Assembly (NCBI RefSeq): GCF_009647605.1 | Contig: NZ_WJIF01000003.1 | Location: forward strand, 1 to 64,000 | Direction of reading: 5' to 3' | Source of the DNA: Agromyces agglutinans | Lineage (GTDB): Bacteria > Actinomycetota > Actinomycetes > Actinomycetales > Microbacteriaceae | Length of the DNA stretch: 64,000 nucleotides | Shown: positions 10,986 to 19,145 of the stretch, piece by piece | Numbering within the stretch: the first letter of the stretch is position 1 | How the letters are laid out: each line of letters opens with the position of its first letter | Position numbers and translations under genes: made by a program | Notes under the pieces: generated by a model | Database searches by the model: none | What the model was told of the DNA's origin: nothing | The model's input: the letters and a program-made list of their open reading frames with translations, nothing else

Positions 10986-12416
10986 TCAGACGGGGATGAC
11001 GAGCTGGATGAGCAGCCCCGCGAGCACGACGGCGACCCACGAGACGAGCATCGGAATGGTGAACGAGTGCCAGACCGGCACCTGGGTCAGCTTCGTCGAG
11101 CCGGTCAGATCGGTCTCGACCGCCGCGATCTGCGATCCGTTCGCCGGGAAGAGCCAGACGCCGATCAGCGACGGCCACATCGCGGTGATGATGCCCGGTG
11201 CCAGTCCCGCGGCGAGCGCGATCGGAATCATCGTGTTCGTCGTCGCCGACTGACTGGTCGTGAGACCGCACACGAGGAAGAGGGCGACCGCGAGCAGCAG
11301 CGGATTCGCCTCGATCATCGCGCCGAGCGGCTCGATGATGGTCTCCTCGTTCGCCGCGATGAACGTGTCGGCCATCCAGGCGATGCCGAACAGGGCGACG
11401 GCGGCGACGAAACCGGCCTTCAGCAAGGGCTGTTCGACGACCACCGCGGGCTTCACCCTGCGAACCAGGATGATCACGAGTGCCACGGTGAACATGATCA
11501 TCTCGATGATCGTCGACATGCCGATCGGGACGACTTCGCCTTCCTCATCGGGGAACGCGGGACGCAGCCCTGGGAAGAGGCCGAGCACGACGATCAGCAG
11601 CGTGCCCGCGACGAAGATCCAGGCCGACACGGCACCGCCGGGCGGAACGGGGTGCTCGATCCGGGTCGGCGCCGCGTTGCCCGCGCCCGTCGCGACCCCA
11701 CCACCGCCGACGGGAGCGCCTGGGGCCGGTGCGCCGACCTTCTCGGCGTACCGGGCTCGGAGCGCTGCCGGCACCTGCACCGTTCCCGCCTCCACGCGCT
11801 TGAGGAACTCGGGGTCGTCGACGAGCTCCTTGCCGACGCGCTGCTGCACGAGGCTCGTCACGAGGCACGCGACGATCGCGGCCGGGATCGTGATCGCCAG
11901 GATCTGCGGCAACCCGAAGCCGGTGCCGTCCATCAGCACGAGATAGGCGGCCATCGCGGCGGAGACCGGGCTGGCCGTGATGCCGAGGCCCGACGTCACG
12001 GTGGAGGAGGCGAGGGCGCGCTCTGGTCGCTGGCCGTTGCGATACGCCGTCTCGTAGATCACCGGAATCAGTGCGAAGAAGATGTTCGACGTACCCGAGA
12101 GCACGGTGAAGACGAACGCCACGAGCGGCGCCACGTAGGTCAGCCGCTTCGGATTGGCCTGGATGATCTTCGACGCGATCGCGACGAGGTAGTCGATGCC
12201 CCCCGCCGCCTGCATCGCCGAGGACGCCGTGATCACGGCGATGATGATGAAGAACGCGTCGACAGGCACCGAACCGGGTGGAAGCTGGAACACGAAGACG
12301 AGGATCGCCGTGCCGAGGACCCCCCAGAGGCCGAGGCCGAGCCCCCCGGTGCGGACGCCCATGACGATCGCGCCGATGACCACGCAGGCTTGCAGGATGA
12401 CGAGCAGGATATCCAT
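10986..12416 (-). CDS. DcuA/DcuB-type C4-dicarboxylate carrier
   Basis: 476 residues, about 11 membrane segments. It aligns by eye with E. coli DcuB over most of its length: ILVFVFQLPPGSVPVDAFFIIIAVITASSAMQAAGG, then SGTSNIFFALIPVIYETAYRNGQRPERALASS and the C-terminal NSQSATT-like segment. Dcu carriers exchange fumarate, succinate or aspartate. A cytoplasmic loop with a Gly/Ala/Pro-rich insertion lies at about residues 220-255. First gene of the operon leading to the M20 peptidase and APC permease. In a probably aerobic actinobacterium, uptake of aspartate-like substrates seems more likely than fumarate respiration. Confidence 0.85.
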   Translation of the reverse strand: MDILLVILQACVVIGAIVMGVRTGGLGLGLWGVLGTAILVFVFQLPPGSVPVDAFFIIIAVITASSAMQAAGGIDYLVAIASKIIQANPKRLTYVAPLVAFVFTVLSGTSNIFFALIPVIYETAYRNGQRPERALASSTVTSGLGITASPVSAAMAAYLVLMDGTGFGLPQILAITIPAAIVACLVTSLVQQRVGKELVDDPEFLKRVEAGTVQVPAALRARYAEKVGAPAPGAPVGGGGVATGAGNAAPTRIEHPVPPGGAVSAWIFVAGTLLIVVLGLFPGLRPAFPDEEGEVVPIGMSTIIEMIMFTVALVIILVRRVKPAVVVEQPLLKAGFVAAVALFGIAWMADTFIAANEETIIEPLGAMIEANPLLLAVALFLVCGLTTSQSATTNTMIPIALAAGLAPGIITAMWPSLIGVWLFPANGSQIAAVETDLTGSTKLTQVPVWHSFTIPMLVSWVAVVLAGLLIQLVIPV

Positions 12417-12517
12417 CTTCGGACGACCCCTCTGGACGGGTGCACACTCCCCCGATGCACCGCTGGCTGCAGCGTACCGCCGTGCGGCTGCGCACGTCCA
12501 TCCTCTATTTCAGATGG

Positions 12518-12568
12518 CTTGCAGTTCTCGATATCTTGTAGTTCTATATACCTTGCAGTGCTAGGTAT
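12518..12568. promoter_or_regulatory. three tandem 17-bp repeats with a 21-bp palindrome: candidate PadR operator/promoter
   Basis: Units at 12518-12534, 12535-12551 and 12552-12568 each begin CTTGYAGT and end in an A/T-rich TAT/TAC. The last unit plus three bases forms a 21-bp palindrome (12548-12568) with 9 of 10 pairs matching. This is one of the most A/T-rich stretches in the window and contains TTGTAG and TATATA promoter-like hexamers. It lies 33-83 bases upstream of the padR start and 102 bases upstream of the divergent carrier, so PadR could bind it to control both. Confidence 0.55.
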
Positions 12569-12600
12569 GACCAGAGCTCCTCACCTTCGATGGAGGCATC

Positions 12601-12966
12601 ATGCGCATCGGCAAAGACCTCGTCGCGGCCGCCGCGACCCCGGTCGTCCTCGGCATCCTCGCCGACGGCGAGTCCTACGGGTACGCGATCCTGCAGCGCA
12701 TCGCCGACCTCTCGGGCGGCGAGCTGCAGTGGAGCGACGGCATGCTCTACCCGCTCCTGCACCGACTCGAGCGGCTCGGGCAGGTCGAGTCCGAGTGGCG
12801 CCAGTCCGACGCCGGGCGCCCGCGCAAGCACTACCGCCTGAGCGCCGCGGGCGCAGCGGCACTCGCCGAACAGCGCCGGCAGTGGACCGTCGTGGGCGAC
12901 GTGCTCGGCAAGGTCTGGCCGCACGACGGCGGCCCCCGCGCGAACCTCGCCCTCGGGATGGCCTGA
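12601..12966 (+). CDS. PadR family transcriptional regulator
   Basis: 121 residues. A winged-helix repressor: TPVVLGILADGESYGYAILQRI and GMLYPLLHRLERLGQVESEW are the family's recognition region, followed by GRPRKHYRLSAAG in the wing. The ATG at 12601 has GGAGG 4-5 bases upstream. The next gene starts 4 bases after its stop, forming the usual PadR plus membrane-protein pair. Tandem repeats just upstream suggest autoregulation. Confidence 0.92.
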   Translation: MRIGKDLVAAAATPVVLGILADGESYGYAILQRIADLSGGELQWSDGMLYPLLHRLERLGQVESEWRQSDAGRPRKHYRLSAAGAAALAEQRRQWTVVGDVLGKVWPHDGGPRANLALGMA

Positions 12967-12970
12967 CGCG

Positions 12971-14431
12971 ATGGCGACCGAGCAACCCGGCGCCGAGGCA
13001 TCCGGCACCGACGTCACCGGCACCCACGCGAACGGCATCGACACGACCGGCATCGACGCCCTCGTCGCGTCGTGGCGCACCTGGATCGAGCAGCGCGACG
13101 CGATCGCGCCGGCCGACGTCGACGAGCTCGAGGGCCACCTCCGCGACCAGGTCGACGACCTGCTCGGCCGCGGCCTCTCCGACGACGAGGCATTCCTCGT
13201 CGCGGTCAAGCGCCTCGGCCGCGTCGACGACCTCGCCCGTGAATACGCCCGCGAGCACTCCGAGCGGCTGTGGAAGCAACTGGTGCTCGGCGACGGCTCC
13301 CCCAGCGGCGCCGCGGTCGGCAGCGGCGCGGGAACGGGTCGCCGCCGCGCCGCAGGACTCGCGGTCGCGCTGGGGCTCGGCGTGGCCGCCGGTCTCGCCG
13401 TCAAGCTGCCCGAGCTCTTCGGCGTCGATGCGCCCCGCGACCTCTCCTTCTACCTGCGCAACGCGGCCCTGCTCGTGCTGCCGTTCCTCGCCGCGTACTT
13501 CGCGTGGCGCCGGCGCCTCGACGCGGTGCCGATCGCGGTGGTCGCCGGCGGCTTCGCGGTGTTCGCGATCGCCCTGAACGCGTACCCGTTCGACCCCGAC
13601 GTCTCGAGCCTCGCGGCGACCGAGCTGCTGGCGGCGATCCACTCGATCGTCGCGCTGTGGCTGATCGTCGGCGTCGCGTACACGGGCGGCGACTGGCGGC
13701 GCGACGCATCGCGTATGGACTTCGTCAGGTTCAGCGGCGAGTGGTTCGTCTACTACCTGCTGCTCGCCCTCGGCGGCGGGGCGCTCTCGGCGCTGACCAT
13801 CGGGGTGTTCGCGTCGATCGGCGTCGATGTCTCCTGGTTCGTGTTCGAGTGGGTGCTGCCCTGCGGCGCCGCCGGTGCGGTGCTCGTCGCCGCCTGGCTC
13901 GTCGAGGCGAAGCAGCGGGTCATCGAGAACATCGCGCCGGTGCTCACCAAGGTGTTCACACCGCTGATGACGGCGATGATGCTCGCGCTCATCGTCGCGG
14001 CCCTCGTGCAGTGGAACCTCGTCGACGTCAGCCGCGACCTCCTGATCGCGTTCGATGTCGTGCTCGTCGTGGTCGTGGCCCTGCTCGTGTACTCCATCTC
14101 GGCGCGCGACCCGCTGCAGGCGCCCGGCTGGTTCGACCGGTTGCAGGTGCTCATGCTCGCCAGTGCGCTCGTCGTCGACGTGATCGTGCTCATCGCGATG
14201 CTCGGCCGCACCGGCGAATTCGGCTTCAGCCCGAACAAGACCGCCTCGCTGGGGCTCAACCTGATCCTCGCGGCGAACCTCGTCTGGGCCCTGCGCCTGC
14301 AGGTCGGTTTCGTGCGCGGCCGACTGCCGTTCGCCGCGGTCGAGCGCTGGCAGACCGCGTACCTGCCGGTGTACCTCGCCTGGGCGGCGTTCGTGGCGCT
14401 CGCGTTCCCGCCGTTGTTCGGCTTCGCCTGA
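12971..14431 (+). CDS. membrane protein with N-terminal permease-prefix domain
   Basis: 486 residues. The N-terminus is low-complexity Gly/Thr (about 1-30), then a soluble helical domain of about 75 residues (ELEGHLRDQVDDLLGRGLSDDEAFLVAVKRLGRVDDLAREYAREH) resembling the permease-prefix/HAAS domain found next to PadR regulators. About 10-11 hydrophobic segments follow (RRAAGLAVALGLGVAAGLAVKL onward). No enzyme motif was seen. It is translationally close to padR (4-base gap), so the pair probably forms a regulated membrane-stress or export unit; the actual activity is unknown. Confidence 0.82.
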   Translation: MATEQPGAEASGTDVTGTHANGIDTTGIDALVASWRTWIEQRDAIAPADVDELEGHLRDQVDDLLGRGLSDDEAFLVAVKRLGRVDDLAREYAREHSERLWKQLVLGDGSPSGAAVGSGAGTGRRRAAGLAVALGLGVAAGLAVKLPELFGVDAPRDLSFYLRNAALLVLPFLAAYFAWRRRLDAVPIAVVAGGFAVFAIALNAYPFDPDVSSLAATELLAAIHSIVALWLIVGVAYTGGDWRRDASRMDFVRFSGEWFVYYLLLALGGGALSALTIGVFASIGVDVSWFVFEWVLPCGAAGAVLVAAWLVEAKQRVIENIAPVLTKVFTPLMTAMMLALIVAALVQWNLVDVSRDLLIAFDVVLVVVVALLVYSISARDPLQAPGWFDRLQVLMLASALVVDVIVLIAMLGRTGEFGFSPNKTASLGLNLILAANLVWALRLQVGFVRGRLPFAAVERWQTAYLPVYLAWAAFVALAFPPLFGFA

Positions 14432-14519
14432 GCTCAGCTCGCGATCGGATTCGAGCCGCTCCCCCGTCCGCCGGCGCCTCACCAATTCCCCCGCTCGCCG
14501 CCTCCCTGACTCCCTCCCC

Positions 14520-14576
14520 CGAACGGACGCCAGCTGCGCCGATCGGGGACCCGCCGCCACGACTGGCGTCCGTTCG
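14520..14576. repeat. hairpin element, family 1, copy 1
   Basis: CGAACGGACGCCAG (14520-14533) and its perfect reverse complement (14563-14576) flank a 29-base loop. It lies between the stop of the membrane-protein gene and the stop of the DUF559 gene, so it may also act as a terminator. A second copy with the same arms and a different loop lies on the other side of the DUF559 gene at 15607-15667. Confidence 0.85.
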
Positions 14577-14596
14577 TTGCGGCGCGTGCAGGGCGG

Positions 14597-15484
14597 TCAC
14601 GCCCGGGCGGCCTCGAAGGCACGACCGACCGCGGCGAGCACCTCCCGATCGGACATCCGGCCCGAGAGCCGCACGACGATCCATCCCGCCGCGGCCAGCG
14701 AGTTGTACCGGTCGAGGTCCCGGGCCCACTGGGTGGCATCCGTACGGTGGTGGTCGCCCTCATACTCGAGCAGCACGCGCTCCGCCCGGAACACGAGGTC
14801 GCCGCGGAACACCCGACCGTTCGCGAGGCGGATCCGGCCGTTCGGCTCCGGCTCACGGTACCCGGCCCGCGTGACCAGCAGACGCAGTCTCGTCTCGCGC
14901 GGGGAGTACACATCGGCACGGATGAGCCCGCGAGCCGCGCGGAGGTCGCGCGCTCCCCGCCGCCACGCGTGCGCGAGGACCGCGGCGTCGATCTCCTCGA
15001 TGGCGGCCAGCCGGTACGGAAGCCCGATGAGTCGGTCACCCGCGGCGACGAGGTCGTCGATTCCGACCAGTCCGCAGAGCCCGATCCAAGCCGCGATCGG
15101 GCCGACGACCCTCACGCCGTTGATCGACCGCGTCTCGACCGGCCGCTCGGTGGTGTGACCGACCACCCGATCGCTCCTCGGCGCTCGTCCGCCGTCGAGC
15201 GCGACGACGTGCAGGCGGGTATCACGAGCGAGACTCGCGGGGAGCGGCAGCCCCCAGATCGAGGCGGCTGTCGGCCCGGCGAATGCCTGCGAGACCGGCA
15301 TACCCCGCGCGTAGGCGCGGGCGAGTTCCAGCGTCGACGGCGGCGTCGACCGAGGCATCCGGATGCCTCGGAACGGAGCGACGAGGTCGGGTGCCCGCAG
15401 TCGATGCGGTGGCACCCCGAGACCGAGTGCCTCGGCGACGGCGAATGGGCGACCGGTGATCGAATGGGGCAGTCTCGTCGGCAT
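14597..15484 (-). CDS. DUF559 restriction-endonuclease-like protein
   Basis: 295 residues from ATG 15484. The N-terminal half (about 1-190) looks like the helical part annotated as AbiEi-type antitoxin domain in related proteins (QAFAGPTAASIWGLPLP). The C-terminal about 100 residues carry the Vsr-like DUF559 core: FRGDLVF with Asp229, LLEYEGDHHRTD with Glu240/Glu242/Asp244, then RDLDRYNSLAAAGWIVVRLS. These residues fit a PD-(D/E)XK nuclease centre. No clear ribosome site precedes the start, and a GTG about 11 codons upstream is possible. A copy of the same hairpin element lies on each side. No toxin partner is adjacent, so the AbiEi label should not be taken as function. Confidence 0.8.
   Translation of the reverse strand: MPTRLPHSITGRPFAVAEALGLGVPPHRLRAPDLVAPFRGIRMPRSTPPSTLELARAYARGMPVSQAFAGPTAASIWGLPLPASLARDTRLHVVALDGGRAPRSDRVVGHTTERPVETRSINGVRVVGPIAAWIGLCGLVGIDDLVAAGDRLIGLPYRLAAIEEIDAAVLAHAWRRGARDLRAARGLIRADVYSPRETRLRLLVTRAGYREPEPNGRIRLANGRVFRGDLVFRAERVLLEYEGDHHRTDATQWARDLDRYNSLAAAGWIVVRLSGRMSDREVLAAVGRAFEAARA
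15350..15371. repeat. perfect 22-bp palindrome made of the iterated word
   Basis: The word GGCATCC is followed directly by its reverse complement GGATGCC, with CCGA/TCGG continuing the symmetry on both sides. It lies inside the DUF559 coding sequence near codon 40 and could bind a dimeric protein. Confidence 0.7.
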
Positions 15485-15800
15485 CGACGCAGCATCGCTC
15501 AGCCGCAAGCCCACCGCGCCCGGGGTGCTCTGGTGACCGGGCGCGCATGCCCGATCGAACCCTGTGCAGGAGTGCTCGCTCACCCTGACATCCGGGCCGC
15601 TCCGACCGCGAACGGACGCCAGACGCGCCTCGGAAGGCCATTCGCATGCATCTGGGGTCCGTTCGCGAGGGAATAACCGGGCGCATTTCGGCGCGACCCG
15701 ATCGTTCGAGACACGAACATGGGCAGCCATGCGCGGCTGCCAGAGAATTTTCGGGGTTCTTCCGTTTGCGGCATCCGTCGCACCGTGTGAGCATCGAGGC
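15485..15800. other. 316-base intergenic region between DUF559 gene and ramB-like gene
   Basis: Divergent spacer. It contains hairpin copy 2 (15607-15667), an A/T-richer segment AGAGAATTTTCGGGG near 15742-15756 that may be part of the ramB-like promoter, and TTCCGTTTGCGG near 15761. No open frame in it has a credible start or family match. Confidence 0.6.
15607..15667. repeat. hairpin element, family 1, copy 2
   Basis: A 17-base arm starting CGCGAACGGACGCCAG (15607-15623) pairs with 15651-15667 with a single mismatch, around a 27-base loop. The arms match copy 1 (14520-14576) but the loop sequence does not, so the arms are what is conserved. Confidence 0.85.
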
Positions 15801-17309
15801 ATGGTCACCGCCGATCGATCCGGCCCCGCATCCCTCGCGGCGGCGCTCGCCGCGTCCGCCGACGAGACGGATGCCTCGGCCACGGTCGACGCGCTCACCC
15901 TCGGCCGGCGCATCCGCGACCGGCGCACCGCGCGCGGCATGACGCTCGGCGAGCTCGCGCAGGCGATCGACCGGGCGCCGAGCCAGGTCAGCGCAATCGA
16001 GAACGGCAAGCGCGAGCCGCGGCTGTCGATGCTGCGCACCATCGCGCTGGCGCTCGGCACCACGGTCGACGAACTGCTGCGACCGGATGCCCCGTCGGAG
16101 CGCGCCGCCCTCGAGATCGCGGTCGAACGCGCGCAGCGCGGACCGGTGTTCCAGGCGCTCGGGCTCGAGCCGTTCCGCGTGGCGAAGTCCATGAGCGACC
16201 AGACGCTCGCGACGATCCTCGCGCTGCACCACGAGATCGACCGCCTGCACCGCGAACGCGCGGCGACGCCCGAGGAGGCGCGGCGGGCCAACGCCGAGCT
16301 GCGCGCCGACATGCGGGCGCGCGACAACTTCGAGCCCGAGCTCGAGCGGCAGGCGGCAGCCCTCCTCGAGGCCGTCGGGTACGCGGGCGGCCCGGTCTCG
16401 CACCAGGTGGTCGCCGACCTCGCCGCCCATCTCGGGTTCTCGCTGCACTACGTCTCCGACCTGCCGCACTCGACCCGGTCGGTGACCGACAAGCGCCACG
16501 GTCGCATCTACCTGCCGACCGCCCAGTCCCCCTCGCGCGATTCGCGCTCGCCGATCCTGCAGGCGCTCGCCTCGCAGGTGCTGGGCCACGAGGAGCCGGC
16601 GAACTACGGCGACTTCCTGCGACAGCGCATCGAGACGAACTACCTCACCGCCGCGATCCTGCTCCCCGAGCAGGCCGCCGTGCGCTACCTGACCGAGGCG
16701 AAGAACCTGCGCCGCATCTCGATGGAGGAGCTCCGCGACCACTTCGCGGTCTCGTACGAGACCGCCGCGCACCGGTTCACGAACCTCGCGACCGCACGGC
16801 TCGGCATCCCCGTGCACTTCGTGAAGGTGCACGAGTCGGGCACGATCATCAAGGCGTACGAGAACGACCGGGTGAAGTTCCCCGCCGACGCACTGGGCGC
16901 CGTCGAGGGCACGACGATGTGCCGCAACTGGACGGCCCGCACGGTCTTCGACGTCGAGGACCGCTTCAGCCCCTGGTACCAGTACACCGACACGCCCTCG
17001 GGCACGTTCTGGTGCACCTCCCGCATCGAGAAGGCCAAGGAGGGCGAGTACTCGGTGTCGGTCGGCGTGCCGTTCGAGCACGTGAAGTGGTTCCGCGGGC
17101 GCGAGACACCGCATCGTGCGGTTTCACGCTGCCCCGATCCGTCGTGCTGCCAGGCGCCAGCCGGGCTGGCCGAGAAATGGGCGGATGCCTCGTGGCCGGC
17201 CGCTCGCACCCCCACGAGCCTGCTCGCGGCACTGCCGACGGGCACGTTCCCGGGCGTCGACCAGACCGAGGTGTTCCAGTTCCTCGAGGCGCACGCGCCG
17301 GTCGGGTGA
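15801..17309 (+). CDS. ramB: RamB-like short-chain fatty acid/acetate regulator (XRE plus IrrE-like domain)
   Basis: 502 residues. An XRE helix-turn-helix (about 34-92, GMTLGELAQAIDRAPSQVSAIENGKREPRLSML) is followed by a long linker and the IrrE/DUF955-like domain, then the DUF2083 C-terminal region with Cys-rich CPDPSCCQAPAG. The expected HExxH is replaced by LGHEEPANYGDFLRQRIETNYLTAA, as in RamB proteins. In Corynebacterium RamB represses aceA, aceB and acetate-activation genes, so the aceBA operon at 2757-5836 is a likely target here. It starts at ATG 15801 with GAGG close upstream. Its stop is 3 bases from a convergent gene. Confidence 0.88.
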   Translation: MVTADRSGPASLAAALAASADETDASATVDALTLGRRIRDRRTARGMTLGELAQAIDRAPSQVSAIENGKREPRLSMLRTIALALGTTVDELLRPDAPSERAALEIAVERAQRGPVFQALGLEPFRVAKSMSDQTLATILALHHEIDRLHRERAATPEEARRANAELRADMRARDNFEPELERQAAALLEAVGYAGGPVSHQVVADLAAHLGFSLHYVSDLPHSTRSVTDKRHGRIYLPTAQSPSRDSRSPILQALASQVLGHEEPANYGDFLRQRIETNYLTAAILLPEQAAVRYLTEAKNLRRISMEELRDHFAVSYETAAHRFTNLATARLGIPVHFVKVHESGTIIKAYENDRVKFPADALGAVEGTTMCRNWTARTVFDVEDRFSPWYQYTDTPSGTFWCTSRIEKAKEGEYSVSVGVPFEHVKWFRGRETPHRAVSRCPDPSCCQAPAGLAEKWADASWPAARTPTSLLAALPTGTFPGVDQTEVFQFLEAHAPVG

Positions 17310-17312
17310 ACC

Positions 17313-17720
17313 TCAGCGCCCGACGGCGCGGCGCATCTCGGCTCCGTGGACCGTGAGGGCGTAGATCACGAGGATGTTCAAGGCGATGACGATCATCGCC
17401 CACCACGGCTGCGCCGGCAGCATGAAGACGTGACCGACGGCACTCACGATCGCGAGGATGATGGCGACGACCCTCGCCCAGGTCGCGCCGGCGAACAGGG
17501 CGAATGCGACGAGCGCCAGCGCGGCGCCGCTGATCAGGTGCCACCATCCCCAGCCGGCGACATCGAACATGAAGAGCGATCCTCCGGTGATGAAATACGC
17601 GCTGTCGGGGCCGATCACCGCGATCAAGCCGTAGATGAGGTCGAACAGTCCCGCGGTCAGGAGGACGCATCCCGCGAACCAGCCCCAGCCGACCCATCCG
17701 GTCGTTTCGGTGTCACTCAT
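17313..17720 (-). CDS. DUF7144-type small membrane protein
   Basis: 135 residues, four hydrophobic segments (GWGWFAGCVLLTAGLFDLIYGLIAVIG; WWHLISGAALALVAFALFAG; ARVVAIILAIVSAVGHVFML; WAMIVIALNILVIYALTVHG). The WGWFAG and DLIYG pattern is typical of this actinobacterial family of unknown function. The ATG at 17720 is preceded by a G-rich ribosome site (GGGGTGGGG). Divergent from the GntR gene, whose operators lie between them. Confidence 0.85.
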   Translation of the reverse strand: MSDTETTGWVGWGWFAGCVLLTAGLFDLIYGLIAVIGPDSAYFITGGSLFMFDVAGWGWWHLISGAALALVAFALFAGATWARVVAIILAIVSAVGHVFMLPAQPWWAMIVIALNILVIYALTVHGAEMRRAVGR

Positions 17721-17849
17721 GGTCCCCACCCCTTCGGTCGGGCGACCGGCGTCGGACCGAGCGCCGACGTCTACCTCGCCTCGGCCGCAGGGTATCGGGA
17801 GCCCGAACCCGCCGCATCGTCCGGGGGCAGGCGGTTTCCAAATCGAGAC

Positions 17850-17880
17850 ATTGCATGCAATATTGTTTATTGCATGCAAT
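17850..17880 (+). promoter_or_regulatory. twin palindromic operators upstream of gntR
   Basis: The perfect 12-bp palindrome ATTGCATGCAAT occurs at 17850-17861 and again at 17869-17880, 19 bases apart, so two dimers could bind almost on the same DNA face. TTGCAT (17851-17856) and TGCAAT (17875-17880) are 18 bases apart and may be the -35 and -10 elements. The next gene starts 10 bases further on, suggesting a leaderless or near-leaderless transcript that bound GntR would block. Confidence 0.7.
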
Positions 17881-17889
17881 ACTGGTGGA

Positions 17890-18531
17890 GTGACCATCTC
17901 CGACAGCCTCCGCGAACTCGTCGTCACCGGGGCACTCGACGGCGCTGACCGGCTGAGCGAGAGCGCCATCGCCGCGCGCCTGGGCGTCAGCCGAACCCCG
18001 GTGCGCGAGGCCCTGCAGCGGCTCGAATCCGAGGGCCTGGTCTTCGCGCAGGGCCGCGGCGTGCGCATCCGCCGCCGGTCGCCGGCCGAACTGCGCGACG
18101 TCTACGAGGCGCGCGCGGCGCTCGACGGCTTCGCCGCGGCGCGGCTCGCCGAACGCCAACGGGCGGGCCGGCTCGCACCGGCCACGCTCGCCGAGCTCGA
18201 CGAACTCGCCGAGCAGACGGATGCCGCGACCCGCTCCGGTGACCTCGCCGTCGCGACCGCGCGCAACCGTCGGTTCCACGAGCGGATCGCCGAGCTGGCC
18301 GGCAACCCGGTCATCACCCTCGCCCTCCGCCGCTATTGGGACCAGATCCAGGTCTCCACGCGGGCCGAGCTGGCCGCGCCCGCACGCGTCCGCGCCGTGC
18401 AGGACGAGCACGCCGGGCTGCTCGCCGCGATCCGTTCCGGCGAACCCGAGCGCGCCGCCACGCTGGCGCAGGCCCACGCCCTTGCCACCGCCGCCATCAC
18501 CACGACCACCGCCCCCGAGGAGCACGCATGA
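17890..18531 (+). CDS. GntR family regulator, FadR/FCD type
   Basis: 213 residues from GTG 17890. N-terminal winged helix (about 1-65: LSESAIAARLGVSRTPVREALQRLESEGLV) and an FCD effector domain with metal-ligand-like residues (EARAALDGFAAARL, ARNRRFHERIAELAGNPVI). Few bases separate the promoter-like palindrome from the GTG, so translation may be leaderless. The ATG of the OsmC gene overlaps its stop (ATGA). It probably represses itself and osmC in response to a small organic acid, which cannot be identified from sequence. Confidence 0.88.
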   Translation: MTISDSLRELVVTGALDGADRLSESAIAARLGVSRTPVREALQRLESEGLVFAQGRGVRIRRRSPAELRDVYEARAALDGFAAARLAERQRAGRLAPATLAELDELAEQTDAATRSGDLAVATARNRRFHERIAELAGNPVITLALRRYWDQIQVSTRAELAAPARVRAVQDEHAGLLAAIRSGEPERAATLAQAHALATAAITTTTAPEEHA

Positions 18532-19007
18532 CCCGCGAACACCACTACGCCATCGACCTGACCTGGACCGGCGACGACGGCGAGGGCACGCGCACCTATC
18601 GCGGCTACCGCCGCGACCACGTGCTCTCGGCGCCCGGCCTGCCGGAGATCCCCGGCTCCTCGGATCCCTCCTTCCGCGGCGATCCCGCGCGATGGAACCC
18701 CGAGCAACTGCTCGTGGCATCCATCGCCCAGTGCCACCTGCTCTGGTACCTGCACCTCGCCTCCACGGCGGGCGTGGTCGTCACGGCGTACGAGGATTCG
18801 CCCACCGGCACCATGGTCGAGGGAGCCGACGGCTCGGGCAGCTTCCGCGAGGTCACCCTGCGCCCGCGAGTCACCATCACGGCCGACAGCGATCCCGAAG
18901 CGGCGGCCGCAGCGCACGAGCGGGTCGGCGCGTTCTGCTTCATCGCGCGGTCGGTGAACTTCCCCGTGCGCCACGAACCGGTCATCGTCGTGGAGGCGGC
19001 GGGCTGA
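18528..19007 (+). CDS. OsmC family peroxiredoxin-like protein
   Basis: 159 residues. Reduces organic hydroperoxides with two Cys, both present: SIAQCHLLWYLHL and GAFCFIARSVNFPV. The N-terminal part (TWTGDDGEGTRTYRGYRRDHVLSAPG) and FRGDPARWNPEQLL match the YhfA/OsmC branch. Its ATG overlaps the gntR stop and has GAGGAG upstream, so it is co-translated with the regulator. Confidence 0.9.
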   Translation: MTREHHYAIDLTWTGDDGEGTRTYRGYRRDHVLSAPGLPEIPGSSDPSFRGDPARWNPEQLLVASIAQCHLLWYLHLASTAGVVVTAYEDSPTGTMVEGADGSGSFREVTLRPRVTITADSDPEAAAAAHERVGAFCFIARSVNFPVRHEPVIVVEAAG

Positions 19008-19145
19008 GGCGACGCGACGAGTTCGACCACCGACCGCGCCGGACGACCCGTCCGACCGGGGCATCCGTTCACGACGGCCCGAAGCTGGCGCGCCGCGACC
19101 GTCGCGGGGAGGATGGGAAGTACCAACCGCATCGGAGTGATCCCC

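Noticed and set aside
14597-15484. Type IV toxin-antitoxin module (AbiEi/AbiEii)
   Set aside because: Only the nuclease-like gene is present and no AbiEii-like toxin is adjacent.
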